Source: Luteococcus sp048595755 (GTDB taxonomy: Bacteria > Actinomycetota > Actinomycetes > Propionibacteriales > Propionibacteriaceae). From it: a stretch of DNA of 64,000 nt. Within the stretch, counting starts at the first letter, position 1. The number at the start of each line of letters is the position of its first letter. Shown here piece after piece: positions 31,679-40,859 of the stretch. The stretch lies in contig NZ_CP184360.1 in the NCBI RefSeq assembly GCF_048595755.1, positions 1,426,001 through 1,490,000 of the forward strand. The letters run 5' to 3'. The notes under the pieces are model-generated. The model made no database searches and was not told the DNA's origin. It saw only the letters and a list, made by a program, of their open reading frames with translations. A program made the position numbers and the translations under genes.

Positions 31679-33984
31679 GCCTCGAGTCTGTCACCGGGCA
31701 GGGGTGCAGAACCAGTGTCTGGAAGCCAGGCCATCAGGAAGGATGAGGGAGGGGTGTCATCCTGTTGCAGGCTGAGACGGACGAAGTCCCGGTCCACTTC
31801 CACTTGGCTGGAGGGGCTGTCCAGGAGGGAGCTCCACCGGCTCCACTGGGCCGGGGCGGCCTCCAGCACGACGGCGCTGGCCACCTCATGCCGGGCACTG
31901 AGCGTCACCACCTGGCCGTCGTGCTGGGGCGGTCCGAGCACCTCGAGCAGGGTGGCGGCGGCGCGCAGCGCCCGCGGGTCATCGTCGCTGGTCAGCAAGG
32001 TCTGGATGGCCCAGCCCTGCTCACGTCGCAAGGCCAGGATGGCAAGCAGCGGACCCTGGCCGGGGCCCAGGCGCAGCTCGTCGCGCAGGCCCACCTCGAG
32101 CTGCAGGGCGGCGTCGCGCACCTGCGGATCACCCGGGTCCTGTCGGTGCTCGGCGACGTCGCGCAGCAAGGGCAGCGCCTCCTTGGTCACCCGGTTCGAC
32201 CAGAAGTGGTCCAACCTGTTGTCCACCTGCAGGCGGGCGGTCGCGGCACGCAGCCGGCTGGTCAGCCGGGCCTGCGCCTCCTCGTCGGCGGTGGTGCGCC
32301 GCGCCACCGCCAGCGCGGCCAGAGCTGAGCCGAGCAGACTGAGGGTACTGGTCAGGGTGCTGCCGTAGCGCAGCCAGTGCTCGTTGAGGCCGTAGCGCAC
32401 CTCGATGGCGCCCAGCACCGCGGCGTACCAGACCACGGTCACCACCACGCCGCGCCCCACGCTGCCGGACAGGGCCACCTGTTGCACCAGCGCGGTGCCC
32501 AACCAGGCAGTCCAGAGCAGGAAGACGGTGGTGGGGGTCTGCGGTGCCACCGCCAGGTTCACCACCCAGCCGACGAGGATCGCTGCCATCACCAGCGCCG
32601 CTCCACGATCCCCGATTGGGCGTCGGTGCAATTGTGCGGTCAGGAAGAAGCCGAAGCCGGCCATCACCAGGCCATTGGCCAGTGCCAGGAGGGGCCGGGT
32701 GGTGTGCGGGAACATGGTGAAGGACATGATGACCCCGGCCAGCATCCCCGGCACGGCGGATCGCGCCAGGGCAGTGCGCACCTTGTCAGTGGGCTGTTCC
32801 CGCAACGCCAGGCTGCTGCTGTGGGGGTCTCGGGGCCAGCTGAGCACCACCTCGGTGCCTTGGCCGGGAGCGGAGCGAACCTGCGCCTGGCCACCGATGT
32901 CGTCCAGGCGTTGCACCACTGAGCGGCGCACCCCCAAGCGGCCGTCGGGCAAGGTTCGCGGGTCGAAGCCCTCGCCGTCGTCGAGGATGCTCACCCGGCA
33001 CTGCGGGCCCTGCTGGGAGACCACCACCTGGCAGTTGCGGGCACCCGAGTGGCGGATCACATTGCGTAGGGCCTCGTGGGCTGCCGCGGTGAGGCTCTCC
33101 GCGGCTGCGGTGGGAATCGGATCGCTGCGGCCGAGCAGTTGGGCGCCGGAGCGCACCAGGGCGGCGTCGTGGCGCAGCAGGTCTTCCACCTGGACGCTTT
33201 CGCTGCGGCGCTGGGGCAGGGCCAGCGCCTCGACGGCATCGCGGCATTCCAGCCGGACCATGTCGTCGTCGATCGTCCGCGAGGGGCTGTTCAACGCATG
33301 GAGTGCGTGCAGGACGTGGTCGTGCAGCAGCCGCGCGGTCTCGCGGCGGGCACGCACCTGTGCCTGCTGCTCGGCCAGCCGCACCTGCGCTCGGTCCTTC
33401 ACCACGGCAGCCTTCTGCTGGTCCTCCACCAGGCTCATCAGCCCGTCCCCGAAGAGCAGCACGCTCAGCAGCGGTGGCCACATGAGAACCACGGGCCCGA
33501 TCTGCAGCGCGCTGACCGGCAACCAGCTCCACCAGGAGGCGAAGGCCTCGCTGGCGGCCAGCAGGACCACCAGCACCGCCGTTCCGTAGAGGTACCAGGC
33601 GCGGGGCAGGTTCACGATCGCGGCTGCCACCAGGGGGATGGCCCAGTGGCCGGGTGACCACAGGTCATTGGGCTGCAGGTCGAAACGCCAGTAGTTCATC
33701 ATCGTCACGCCTGCCACCAGCAGCAGGGCCGTGACGCTCATCAGGCCGATGCCGGCTCGGTGCAACAGGCAGACGGCGGCCAGGACGAGGTAACCCAGCA
33801 GCAATCCGTAACCGATGCTCGGAACGGTGCCTGCCAGAGTCGGCTGCCCGAACATCGGGATGACGTTGTAGACCAGCACGCTCACCCAGGTGATCAGGCC
33901 CAGGGCGCGCAATCCGTTGGCCACGGCTTCGCGCATGCCGGATCCGACGCGTGGCGTCGGATGGGGAGTGTTTGCTACTGGCAC
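31675..33984 (-). CDS. Sensor histidine kinase with kinase core between two membrane domains (paralogue 2)
   Basis: A 769-residue paralogue of the kinase at 3108. An N-terminal membrane domain (about 20-180) and charged linker lead to LLHDHVLHALHAL, the identical phosphoacceptor motif. The HATPase shows AAHEALRNVIRHSG, DDGEGFDPRTLPDG and APGQGTEVVLSWPRD. A second membrane block follows (about 405-575), then a soluble C-terminal domain with VGLRDELRLGPGQG. It has no adjacent response regulator; instead it overlaps gabD by four bases. Start is a GTG at 33984; the ATG at 33936 is an alternative. It may share the response regulator at 2464 or act on one elsewhere. Confidence 0.82.
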   Translation of the reverse strand: MPVANTPHPTPRVGSGMREAVANGLRALGLITWVSVLVYNVIPMFGQPTLAGTVPSIGYGLLLGYLVLAAVCLLHRAGIGLMSVTALLLVAGVTMMNYWRFDLQPNDLWSPGHWAIPLVAAAIVNLPRAWYLYGTAVLVVLLAASEAFASWWSWLPVSALQIGPVVLMWPPLLSVLLFGDGLMSLVEDQQKAAVVKDRAQVRLAEQQAQVRARRETARLLHDHVLHALHALNSPSRTIDDDMVRLECRDAVEALALPQRRSESVQVEDLLRHDAALVRSGAQLLGRSDPIPTAAAESLTAAAHEALRNVIRHSGARNCQVVVSQQGPQCRVSILDDGEGFDPRTLPDGRLGVRRSVVQRLDDIGGQAQVRSAPGQGTEVVLSWPRDPHSSSLALREQPTDKVRTALARSAVPGMLAGVIMSFTMFPHTTRPLLALANGLVMAGFGFFLTAQLHRRPIGDRGAALVMAAILVGWVVNLAVAPQTPTTVFLLWTAWLGTALVQQVALSGSVGRGVVVTVVWYAAVLGAIEVRYGLNEHWLRYGSTLTSTLSLLGSALAALAVARRTTADEEAQARLTSRLRAATARLQVDNRLDHFWSNRVTKEALPLLRDVAEHRQDPGDPQVRDAALQLEVGLRDELRLGPGQGPLLAILALRREQGWAIQTLLTSDDDPRALRAAATLLEVLGPPQHDGQVVTLSARHEVASAVVLEAAPAQWSRWSSLLDSPSSQVEVDRDFVRLSLQQDDTPPSSFLMAWLPDTGSAPLPGDRLEA

Positions 33985-34138
33985 GGGGGAAGCCTCTTGC
34001 TGCTTGCCGGGGTTGCTCGGGTCTGGCGGTGGCAGTTTCTCACGGCACGATGCGACACGCCTTGTCGAGCGGCACTCGCCGAGGCAATGACAGTTGCTCC
34101 TCAGCTGCGGAGCTGCGGGCGGGAAGTCCGGTCAGGAG

Positions 34139-34168
34139 CTGTTCGCCCACAGCCTGTTCGCCCACAGC
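34139..34168 (+). repeat. 15-bp tandem duplication upstream of the amidohydrolase gene
   Basis: CTGTTCGCCCACAGC is present twice in tandem (34139-34153, 34154-34168), 46 bases before the ATG at 34214. It could affect promoter spacing or mRNA folding; no box assignment is certain. Confidence 0.75.
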
Positions 34169-34213
34169 TGTATTGGTCCCGCAAGGCCGTTCGGCGATGG
34201 CAGCGTGGAGGGC

Positions 34214-35008
34214 ATGGACAAGACAGTCGCACCCTTCGAGTTCCTCGGCACCTGGGAGTCGCCGGTGGTCGCCACCGCGATCCACACCGGTCACGAGTTG
34301 CGCCCAGAGGTGGCCGACCTGATGGTGCTGGACGAGCAGGTTCGCCTGCGCGAGGAGGACCCCTTCACCCACCTCATCGCCCAGCTGGTGCCCGCCCGCG
34401 TCAACGTGAACCGCTCCCGCTTCGAGGTGGACCTCAACCGCGCTCCCGACAAGGCCGTCTACCGCACCCCGGACGACTGCTGGGGGCTGGAGGTCTGGCG
34501 CGGCGAGTCGCTGCCCGACGACGTGGTGCAGCGCTCCCTGGAGGTCCACGAGCAGTTCTACGCAGCGCTGGCCGAGCGCCTGGACGAGCTGGCCGAGCGC
34601 GGCCCCTTCGTGCTCTTCGACGTCCACTCCTACAACCACCGTCGCGACGGGGCCGATGCCGCTGCCTCGCCGCAAGAGGACAACCCCGACGTGAACGTCG
34701 GCACCGGCTCGCTCGACCGGGAGCAGTGGGGCGACGTGGTCGACGTGTTCAACCAGACCATGGCCCAGGCGCCGGTCAGCTGGGGCAGCCTCGACGTGCG
34801 TGAGAACGTCCGCTTCAAGGGTGCCCACCTGGCCCAGTGGGTGCATGATCGCTACCCGGGACGCGGCTGTGCGCTGGCCCTGGAGTTCAAGAAGATCTTC
34901 ATGGACGAGTGGACGGGCGAACACGACGCCGAGCGGATCGCCGAGCTGTCCCAGGCGCTCGCCTCCACCATCGAGCCGATCACCGACGTGCTGCGTCGGC
35001 GCAGCTGA
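34214..35008 (+). CDS. N-formylglutamate amidohydrolase-like protein
   Basis: A 264-residue member of the N-formylglutamate amidohydrolase (FGase) superfamily. Probable metal ligands are in VATAIHTGHELRPEVADLM (residues about 19-37) and FDVHSYNHRRDG; NRSRFEVDLNRAPDKAVY is another family block. Classical FGases release glutamate from formylglutamate in histidine breakdown. Here no hut genes are present, and it is instead the first of three closely spaced genes with a QEGLA-motif metallopeptidase (11 bases downstream) and an ATP-grasp ligase. That context suggests it trims or deblocks a glutamyl-type peptide. The substrate is unknown. Start ATG has GTGGAGGG upstream. Confidence 0.8.
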   Translation: MDKTVAPFEFLGTWESPVVATAIHTGHELRPEVADLMVLDEQVRLREEDPFTHLIAQLVPARVNVNRSRFEVDLNRAPDKAVYRTPDDCWGLEVWRGESLPDDVVQRSLEVHEQFYAALAERLDELAERGPFVLFDVHSYNHRRDGADAAASPQEDNPDVNVGTGSLDREQWGDVVDVFNQTMAQAPVSWGSLDVRENVRFKGAHLAQWVHDRYPGRGCALALEFKKIFMDEWTGEHDAERIAELSQALASTIEPITDVLRRRS

Positions 35009-35019
35009 GGAGCGTGGCG

Positions 35020-36195
35020 ATGACTGCGCAGAGCGAAGCCCCCCGGCTGGCCCCCGCCGACGCCCGGGTGGACGACGAGCTGGCACAGCTGTCGGAAACC
35101 TTGCGGTTCCTGCTGGACCTGACGCCCGTCGACGCCGCCGAGTGGCGGCGTCGCTGGGTGGGCGGTGACCACCGGGAACCCCGCTTCACCTACCGCGAGC
35201 CCTCCACCGACCCGGACGTGGTGCTGGCCACCCTGGACCGCATCGACTTGGATTCGGTGACCGATCCCACCGTCGCGGCCCTGTTGGAGCACAAGCACCG
35301 CGAGCTGCGCCTGCAGGCCGAACTGCTGCGCGCCCGCAACACCCCCGACTTCCTGCCCTTGGCGATCGAGCTCTTCGGCCCGGTCACCCCGGAACTGCGC
35401 GACATCGCCCGCGCCGTCCTGGACGAGGTGAGCGCCGAACCGGAGCCCTCCGATCCGGTCACCGCGGCCGAATTCCACGAGCTGGCCCAGGCCGAGATCG
35501 AGTGGTACAAGCAGCAGGACCCCGACGTGGTGATGCACGCGGAGCTGCGCGAGGACGTCAACGGCGTGCTGGTCAGCGGCGACTCCTTGCTGATCGGCGT
35601 CGACTCGGCGGTGCAGCGCCGTCGGGTGAATGCCCTGCTACAGCACGAGATCGGCACCCATCTGGTGACCCAGGTCAATGGTGCCGACCAGCCGGTGCGT
35701 TGTCTGGGCGCCGGCCTGGCCGGCTACGACGAGACCCAGGAGGGTCTGGCGGTGCTGGCCGAGATCGCCTGCGGGGAGCTGACCCGCACCCGCCTGCGGC
35801 AGCTGGCCGGACGGGTGCTGACCGTCGACGCGATGATCAACGGGGCCAGCTTCGCCGAATGCTGGCAGAAGTTGGTCAGCCGCGGCTTCAAGCGCGGCAG
35901 TGCCTTCACCACCGTCATGCGGGTCTTCCGCTCCGGTGGTTTCCCGAAGGACGCCTGCTACCTGCGTGGCCTGGTCGACCTGCTGGTGCACGTCGAGCAG
36001 GGCGGCCATCTGGACCTGTTCTACCTGGGCAAGTTCGCCCTGGAAGACCTGCCGCTGGTGGAGAAGCTCGACGAATCGGGCCTGCTGACCCCGGCCCGCA
36101 TCACCCCGCACTACCTGGCCGACACGTCGGCCATCGACCGCCTGGAGCGCGCCGCCCAGTCTCCGCTGGCCGCGCTGGTGGCGGACTCGCCGTGA
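35020..36195 (+). CDS. QEGLA-motif (DUF1704/MATCAP-like) metallopeptidase
   Basis: A 391-residue protein of the DUF1704 family, often called flavohemoglobin expression-modulating QEGLA motif protein. The zinc site is HEIGTH (HExxxH, His209-His214), followed by the name-giving TQEGLAVLAE with QEGLA at 240-244. Eukaryotic relatives (MATCAP, KIAA0895-like) are tyrosine carboxypeptidases of tubulin, so a C-terminal peptidase activity is plausible. It lies between the FGase-like and ATP-grasp genes in one operon, all in the same direction. The ATG at 35020 follows a GAGGAG site. Confidence 0.85.
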   Translation: MTAQSEAPRLAPADARVDDELAQLSETLRFLLDLTPVDAAEWRRRWVGGDHREPRFTYREPSTDPDVVLATLDRIDLDSVTDPTVAALLEHKHRELRLQAELLRARNTPDFLPLAIELFGPVTPELRDIARAVLDEVSAEPEPSDPVTAAEFHELAQAEIEWYKQQDPDVVMHAELREDVNGVLVSGDSLLIGVDSAVQRRRVNALLQHEIGTHLVTQVNGADQPVRCLGAGLAGYDETQEGLAVLAEIACGELTRTRLRQLAGRVLTVDAMINGASFAECWQKLVSRGFKRGSAFTTVMRVFRSGGFPKDACYLRGLVDLLVHVEQGGHLDLFYLGKFALEDLPLVEKLDESGLLTPARITPHYLADTSAIDRLERAAQSPLAALVADSP

Positions 36196-36252
36196 CCCAC
36201 GCGGCCCACCCATCCCAAGACCACTGACCCCTAGAACCACACAGGAGAAAGC

Positions 36253-37290
36253 ATGAAGATCGGATTCGTCGTCAACGACATTGCCTCGGAGCAGGCGGGC
36301 TACACCACCACCCGGCTGGCCCTGACCGCCTCACAGTTGGGGCACGAGGTGGGTCTGATCGGCCTGGGTGACTTCAACTACCTGCCCGACGGCTCGCTGG
36401 GCGCCCTGGTGCATTCCAGCTCCGACAAGTCCTACCGTTCCCACAAGCGTTACCTGGAGGACCTGAAGAAGGACGAGGGCCAGCAGACGGCCTTGGGGGA
36501 CTTCGACGTCATCATGCTGCGCTCGGACCCGGCCGCCGATCCGGAGCGTCCGTGGGCCAGCACGGCCGGCGTCGCCTTCGGCCAGTTGATCGCCTCCACC
36601 GGGGTGCTGGTGGTCAACGATCCGGCCACCCTGGCCACCGCCATGAGCAAGGCCTACTTCCAGCACTTCCCCGAGATCGTGCGGCCCAAGACGCTGATCA
36701 GCCGCGACGAGGGCCAGATCGCCGAGTTCGTGAAGGACCTGGGCGGTCAGGCGGTGCTCAAGCCGCTGCAGGGCTCCGGCGGGGCGGGCGTCTTCCTGGT
36801 GACCAAGGAGGAGTCGCCCAACCTGAACCAGATCATCGAGGCCATCGCCCGTGACGGTTACGTCGTGGCGCAGGAATACCTGCCGGCGGCCGCCGACGGC
36901 GACACCCGCCTGTTCGTGATGGACGGCAAGCCGCTCAAGGTGGACGGCAAGTACGCGGCCTTCCGACGCGTCAACGAGTCCTCGGACCTGCGTTCCAATG
37001 TCTCGGCCGGCGGCCACATCCGCGAGGCGGAGATCACCGACGAGATGCTCACCATGGTCGACATCATCCGGCCCAAGCTGGTCAGCGACGGGATGTTCCT
37101 GGTGGGGCTGGACATCGTCGGCGACAAGCTGATGGAGATCAACGTGTTCACCCCGGGTGGGCTGGGCAGCTCGCAGAACATCTACGACGTGGACTTCACG
37201 CCCAAGGTGATCGAGGCCCTGGAGCGCAAGGTGCGCATGCAGGCGCACTACCCGCAGGGCCTGCCCAACAAGACCCTGGCTGCCATGTGA
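36253..37290 (+). CDS. ATP-grasp ligase, glutathione synthetase-like
   Basis: A 345-residue ATP-grasp enzyme of the GshB type. The N-terminal Rossmann-like part starts MKIGFVVNDIASEQAGYTT. The ATP-clamping loop is VLKPLQGSGGAGVFLVTKEE (near residues 174-193), and Mg-binding residues sit in LMEINVFTPGGLGSSQNI. It should couple ATP hydrolysis to amide or peptide bond formation. No gshA or other glutathione gene is present, and actinobacteria generally use mycothiol. A role with the neighbouring peptidase and FGase-like protein in making a different amide-linked product is therefore more likely. Ribosome-binding site AGGAGAAAG. Confidence 0.85.
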   Translation: MKIGFVVNDIASEQAGYTTTRLALTASQLGHEVGLIGLGDFNYLPDGSLGALVHSSSDKSYRSHKRYLEDLKKDEGQQTALGDFDVIMLRSDPAADPERPWASTAGVAFGQLIASTGVLVVNDPATLATAMSKAYFQHFPEIVRPKTLISRDEGQIAEFVKDLGGQAVLKPLQGSGGAGVFLVTKEESPNLNQIIEAIARDGYVVAQEYLPAAADGDTRLFVMDGKPLKVDGKYAAFRRVNESSDLRSNVSAGGHIREAEITDEMLTMVDIIRPKLVSDGMFLVGLDIVGDKLMEINVFTPGGLGSSQNIYDVDFTPKVIEALERKVRMQAHYPQGLPNKTLAAM

Positions 37291-37299
37291 TCCAGGGTT

Positions 37300-37803
37300 T
37301 CAGGCGGCGTCCGGCGTGGCCGGGCGTCGCCGCTGGCCGCGCACGAACGCCACGATGCCGGCCACGGCCAGCAGCACCAGCACGATGGCCAGCGCGGGGT
37401 GCACCCGCCACAGTGTGACGAAGGCCCCCACCCCGATGAAGCCGGCGCTGGCATAGACCGTTGCCCAGATGATGCAGCCCAGCACCAGCGCGGGAAGGTA
37501 GCGACGCAGCGGCATCCGGGTGAAGCCGGCCACCAGGTTCACCATGGTCTGCACCCCGACGGTCAGGAAGCTCAGCGTGATGGCGGGAGCTCCCCACCGG
37601 TTGAGCTTGTCCTCGGCGGCGACGAAGCCCGGCCGGTTGGCCAGGGTGGCGTTGCGGGTCTCACTGCCCCGACGCAGCAGCCTCCCCACCAGGTAGGTGG
37701 CGGAGGCGCGGAAGAAGACGATCACGAATAGGGCGCCGGCCACGACGGCGAAGGGCGCATTCCAGCTGAGCGGATTCCACCAGGCACTTTGCAGGGGCAC
37801 CAC
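37300..37803 (-). CDS. VTT/DedA-like membrane protein (short)
   Basis: A 167-residue integral membrane protein with about four hydrophobic segments. NLVAGFTRMPLRRYLPALVL followed by GCIIWATVYASAGFIGVG is typical of the C-terminal half of DedA/VTT (SNARE-associated) proteins, and FFRASATYLVGRLLRRGS resembles the family re-entrant region. DedA proteins act in membrane lipid scrambling and homeostasis. At 167 residues it is shorter than usual DedA (about 200-220) and begins with GTG GTG, so the start is uncertain. It lies 39 bases downstream of the third kinase gene and may be its operon partner. Confidence 0.7.
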   Translation of the reverse strand: MVPLQSAWWNPLSWNAPFAVVAGALFVIVFFRASATYLVGRLLRRGSETRNATLANRPGFVAAEDKLNRWGAPAITLSFLTVGVQTMVNLVAGFTRMPLRRYLPALVLGCIIWATVYASAGFIGVGAFVTLWRVHPALAIVLVLLAVAGIVAFVRGQRRRPATPDAA

Positions 37804-37842
37804 TCCACCCTACGCGCCGCGACGGTGGGCGCCGGGCCGGGT

Positions 37843-40170
37843 TCACAGCTGCAGCTGGGCGGGGCCCTCCTGCGGCGGTTCCGGTGCCGCACGCCGGGGC
37901 CCGAACCCGCGGCCCAGCGGCAGCACGATGCGGGCGAACTCCTCGTCGGTCTCCACCTGGCTGAAACTCGACTGCCATCGTTCGTACTGCTTGCGGCTGG
38001 GAGAGAGAACCACCACCGAGATCTGGTCGGGGGCGGCGCTGACCGTCATGCGCTGCATCAGGTGACGGGGCGGGCCGATGTGGTCGAGCATCAGGGCGGC
38101 CGCCTCCACCTGTGTGCGGTCATTGCCCTGGTTGAGCGTCGAGACCAGCAGCCAGCCCTCCTCGCGGCGTGCGGCCAGCGCGGTCAGCAGGTGGTGGGCG
38201 TTGGGGCCCAGCACCAGTTCGTCGCGAAGGGTCGCCTCGATCAGTTCGGCTTGGCGACGCAATTCCGGCTCGCTGGAGTGACGACGCCCCTCGGCCACGT
38301 CGCGCAGCAGGGGGAGGGCGTCACCCGTGACCCGGCGCGACCAGTACTGGTCCAGGTGGTGGCGTGCGCTGAGGCGGTTGGACTCGCGGCGCATCGTCAG
38401 TTCGATGTGGCGCTGCGTGGCGTCGCGCTCGGCGATGCGCTGCGCGGAGTGGTAGGCGATCAGCCCGACGGTGGCCTCGCCCAGACCCACCGAGATGACC
38501 GGATGCAGGTTCTCCCACGGAAGCTGCCAGCCGAAGCGGGCCACCAGCAGCAGCACCATGGCGGCGAACCAGCCTGCCATCGCCGCCACGGCAGTGCGTA
38601 GACGCACCTGCAGCACCACCAGCTGCAACAGGGAGGTGCAACCCCAGGCCAGCCACAGGTAGTGCACGGTGTCGGTGTCGTCGGGGGCGCACAGCAACTG
38701 CACCGCCCAGGAGCCGATGGCGACGAAGAGCAGGACCCCCGCATCACGTTCGGTCAGGGGGCGTCGGTGCAGGCGACGGATGCTCAGCACACCCGTGACC
38801 AGCACCGCGATGGTCGCCAGCAGGGCGGGCCAGCGGGGATTGGCCAGGGGAAGCAGCATGATGGTCAGGATCGGCACCTGCGCCAGGTTGGGCCATGCCA
38901 TGCGGGTGAGGACCTGGCGGGCACGGGCCTGCGCGTCCCCGGAGTCCAGCCGTGCCGGCTCCTCGGGAGCGGGCCAGACCAGCTCCACCGTGGTGCCGCG
39001 CCCCGGGCGGGAGGTGATGGTGGCACGGCCTCCCACCTCGCGCAGCCGATCGCCGATCGAGCGACGCACGCCCAACCGGCCGCGTGGGATCTGGTCGGGG
39101 TCGAAACCGCGACCGTTGTCGAGGATCGTGCAGGTCCACTGCTGCGAGTCGTGGTTGAGTTCGACGGTGCAGTCGCTGGCGTGGGCATGCGAGGTGACAT
39201 TGCCGAGGGCCTCGTGGGTGGCGTCGGCGAGGGCGCGGGCCACGTGGTGGGGCAGCTTGGGGGCCTCTCCTAGCAGGGTGGCCCCGGCCGCGGCCAGTGC
39301 CGGATCGGCGCGCACCATCTCTGCCAGGTCGACGGCCTGGTCGTCGTCGTGGTGCAGGTGGACGCTGAGCGCCTCCACGGCGGATCGGCATTCCTCTGCT
39401 GCCATCTGGGGCGGCAGGTTGCCGTCGCGGCTCAGCGCGTGCAGGGCGTGCAGGACATGGTCGTGCAGCAGCCGGGCCGCTTCACGCTTGCCCTCCGTCT
39501 GCGCGGTGATGGTGTCGTGCTCCTGTTCGGCGGCCTGCCTGGTGGACGTGGCCGCGTCACTGCGTCGGGCCAGGTCGAGCAGACCGTCGCAGAACAGCAG
39601 CAGGATGGCGATGGGCACCACGATGCCCGGCACTGGTTGCAACGAGAACCGGTCGACCGGGGCCCCCACCAGGTACTGGACCACCACGTCGATCACCGGC
39701 AGGGTGGCGAAAATGCCGATGAGCAGTCTGAGGTAGTGGCGCCGCGGCAGGATGATGATGGCCATCGTGGCCCACGGCAGGGACCAGTAACCGGGAGCCC
39801 AGAAGTTCTCGGGGTAGATGGTCTGGCGTACCGGGATGATCAGCGCGATGCCGGTGAACAGTGGAATGGCGGTGGCCACCAGCACGTCGCGGGTGAGCCA
39901 CCCCCGCAGCAGCACGACGAGCACCGCGAACCAGTGCAACAGCACCAGCGACAACCCGACGATCACCCCACTGGGATGGTTGATCTCCTGCCGGATGACG
40001 GTGAGCAGCGCCCCGGGCAGCAGCAGGGTCCATGCCCCCAGCGCGGTCAGCCGCAAACCGCGCAGGACGGCGGCCTCCATTGCCCCCGGAGTGCGTGGCG
40101 CAGATGCCCGTGTCGTACGCTCGGTCGGCGTCGTGGGCGGGGCCTCTCGCCCAGCCGCGACACCATCCAT
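37843..40170 (-). CDS. Sensor histidine kinase with kinase core between two membrane domains (paralogue 3)
   Basis: A 775-residue paralogue of the kinases at 3108 and 31675. An N-terminal membrane domain (about 40-215) precedes LLHDHVLHALHAL, identical in all three. The HATPase has DATHEALGNVTSHAH, DNGRGFDPDQIPRG and PGRGTTVELVWPAP. A second membrane block of about six helices follows, then the shared C-terminal domain with ATLRDELVLGPNAHH. The ATG at 40170 (MDGVAAG) has a GGGAGGAATC site; the frame upstream lacks family similarity. No response regulator is adjacent. Upstream on the same strand are three small membrane-protein genes, downstream the VTT protein. Confidence 0.83.
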   Translation of the reverse strand: MDGVAAGREAPPTTPTERTTRASAPRTPGAMEAAVLRGLRLTALGAWTLLLPGALLTVIRQEINHPSGVIVGLSLVLLHWFAVLVVLLRGWLTRDVLVATAIPLFTGIALIIPVRQTIYPENFWAPGYWSLPWATMAIIILPRRHYLRLLIGIFATLPVIDVVVQYLVGAPVDRFSLQPVPGIVVPIAILLLFCDGLLDLARRSDAATSTRQAAEQEHDTITAQTEGKREAARLLHDHVLHALHALSRDGNLPPQMAAEECRSAVEALSVHLHHDDDQAVDLAEMVRADPALAAAGATLLGEAPKLPHHVARALADATHEALGNVTSHAHASDCTVELNHDSQQWTCTILDNGRGFDPDQIPRGRLGVRRSIGDRLREVGGRATITSRPGRGTTVELVWPAPEEPARLDSGDAQARARQVLTRMAWPNLAQVPILTIMLLPLANPRWPALLATIAVLVTGVLSIRRLHRRPLTERDAGVLLFVAIGSWAVQLLCAPDDTDTVHYLWLAWGCTSLLQLVVLQVRLRTAVAAMAGWFAAMVLLLVARFGWQLPWENLHPVISVGLGEATVGLIAYHSAQRIAERDATQRHIELTMRRESNRLSARHHLDQYWSRRVTGDALPLLRDVAEGRRHSSEPELRRQAELIEATLRDELVLGPNAHHLLTALAARREEGWLLVSTLNQGNDRTQVEAAALMLDHIGPPRHLMQRMTVSAAPDQISVVVLSPSRKQYERWQSSFSQVETDEEFARIVLPLGRGFGPRRAAPEPPQEGPAQLQL

Positions 40171-40259
40171 GATTCCTCCCACCACAGGTTCGGGGCGCCA
40201 CGGATGGGCGCCCCGATCTTTCATCCAAGCCTGCCGGAGAGTCGAGGGCAATGGGGGGA

Positions 40260-40847
40260 TCAGCGGTGCCCGAGCAGGCGGCGTGTCCCCGGGGTGTCGG
40301 TGGTCAGTCCCAGCCGCTGCCGGTGCAGCCGGATCGCGACGGTGAGCAGATCGGCGGTCTCCTCGCGGCTGCACCCCGCGACGACGGGGAGAGCCACGCC
40401 CTCGGCCAGATAGGGGCGGGTGATGCAGGTCAGCACGATCCCCTCCTGCTCGGCCCAGTCGTAACCCTCCGGTGTGAAGGTCACCACGATCCGACGACGG
40501 TGGTCGTCTCCGCCGCGGTCGTCCTTGCCGGAGTGCGCGCCACTGAGGTACTGCCAGGGCAGCACCCGGCCGTTCCGTTCGGCCAGACCTTCGGGCCTGA
40601 TCCGGATCGTGCGGCGGATGTGCACCAGGCGGTGCGCGGCCCACGCCACCCCGACCAGGGTCAGGAGTGTGACGAAGCCCAGTCCCAGCCGTTGCCAACT
40701 GCTCTCCACCTCGAGGAACATGCCCAGCGCCAGGCTGAACAGGATGGCCTGCAGCAGCAGTTCACCGAGCACCCGCCACCCACTGCCCGGCAGGTCGACA
40801 CAGGGGGAACCGTGGACAGCGTTGAGGTGCTTTTGAAGACGACTCAT
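40260..40847 (-). CDS. Two-helix membrane protein with PH-like domain, tandem paralogue 1
   Basis: A 195-residue protein. Two transmembrane helices (about 25-85) separate a short cytosolic start (MSRLQKHLNAVHG) from a soluble C-terminal part. IRIRPEGLAERNGRVLPWQY resembles the opening of YcxB-like or bacterial PH-like domains, and CSREETADLLTVAIRLHRQR is shared with the two upstream genes. It is the last of three tandem paralogues, 12 bases after the previous one, and ends 89 bases before the kinase start. Function unknown; placement next to a membrane kinase hints at a sensing or accessory role. Confidence 0.65.
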   Translation of the reverse strand: MSRLQKHLNAVHGSPCVDLPGSGWRVLGELLLQAILFSLALGMFLEVESSWQRLGLGFVTLLTLVGVAWAAHRLVHIRRTIRIRPEGLAERNGRVLPWQYLSGAHSGKDDRGGDDHRRRIVVTFTPEGYDWAEQEGIVLTCITRPYLAEGVALPVVAGCSREETADLLTVAIRLHRQRLGLTTDTPGTRRLLGHR

Positions 40848-40859
40848 GACAGCTCGCGA

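Noticed and set aside
36253..37290. Genuine glutathione synthetase (gshB)
   Set aside because: The ATP-grasp features fit, but no gshA is present and the neighbours are a peptidase and an amidohydrolase; the specific name was not used.
40171..40698. N-terminal extension of the third kinase
   Set aside because: It overlaps the paralogue gene at 40260 on the same strand; the ATG at 40170 has a strong Shine-Dalgarno.
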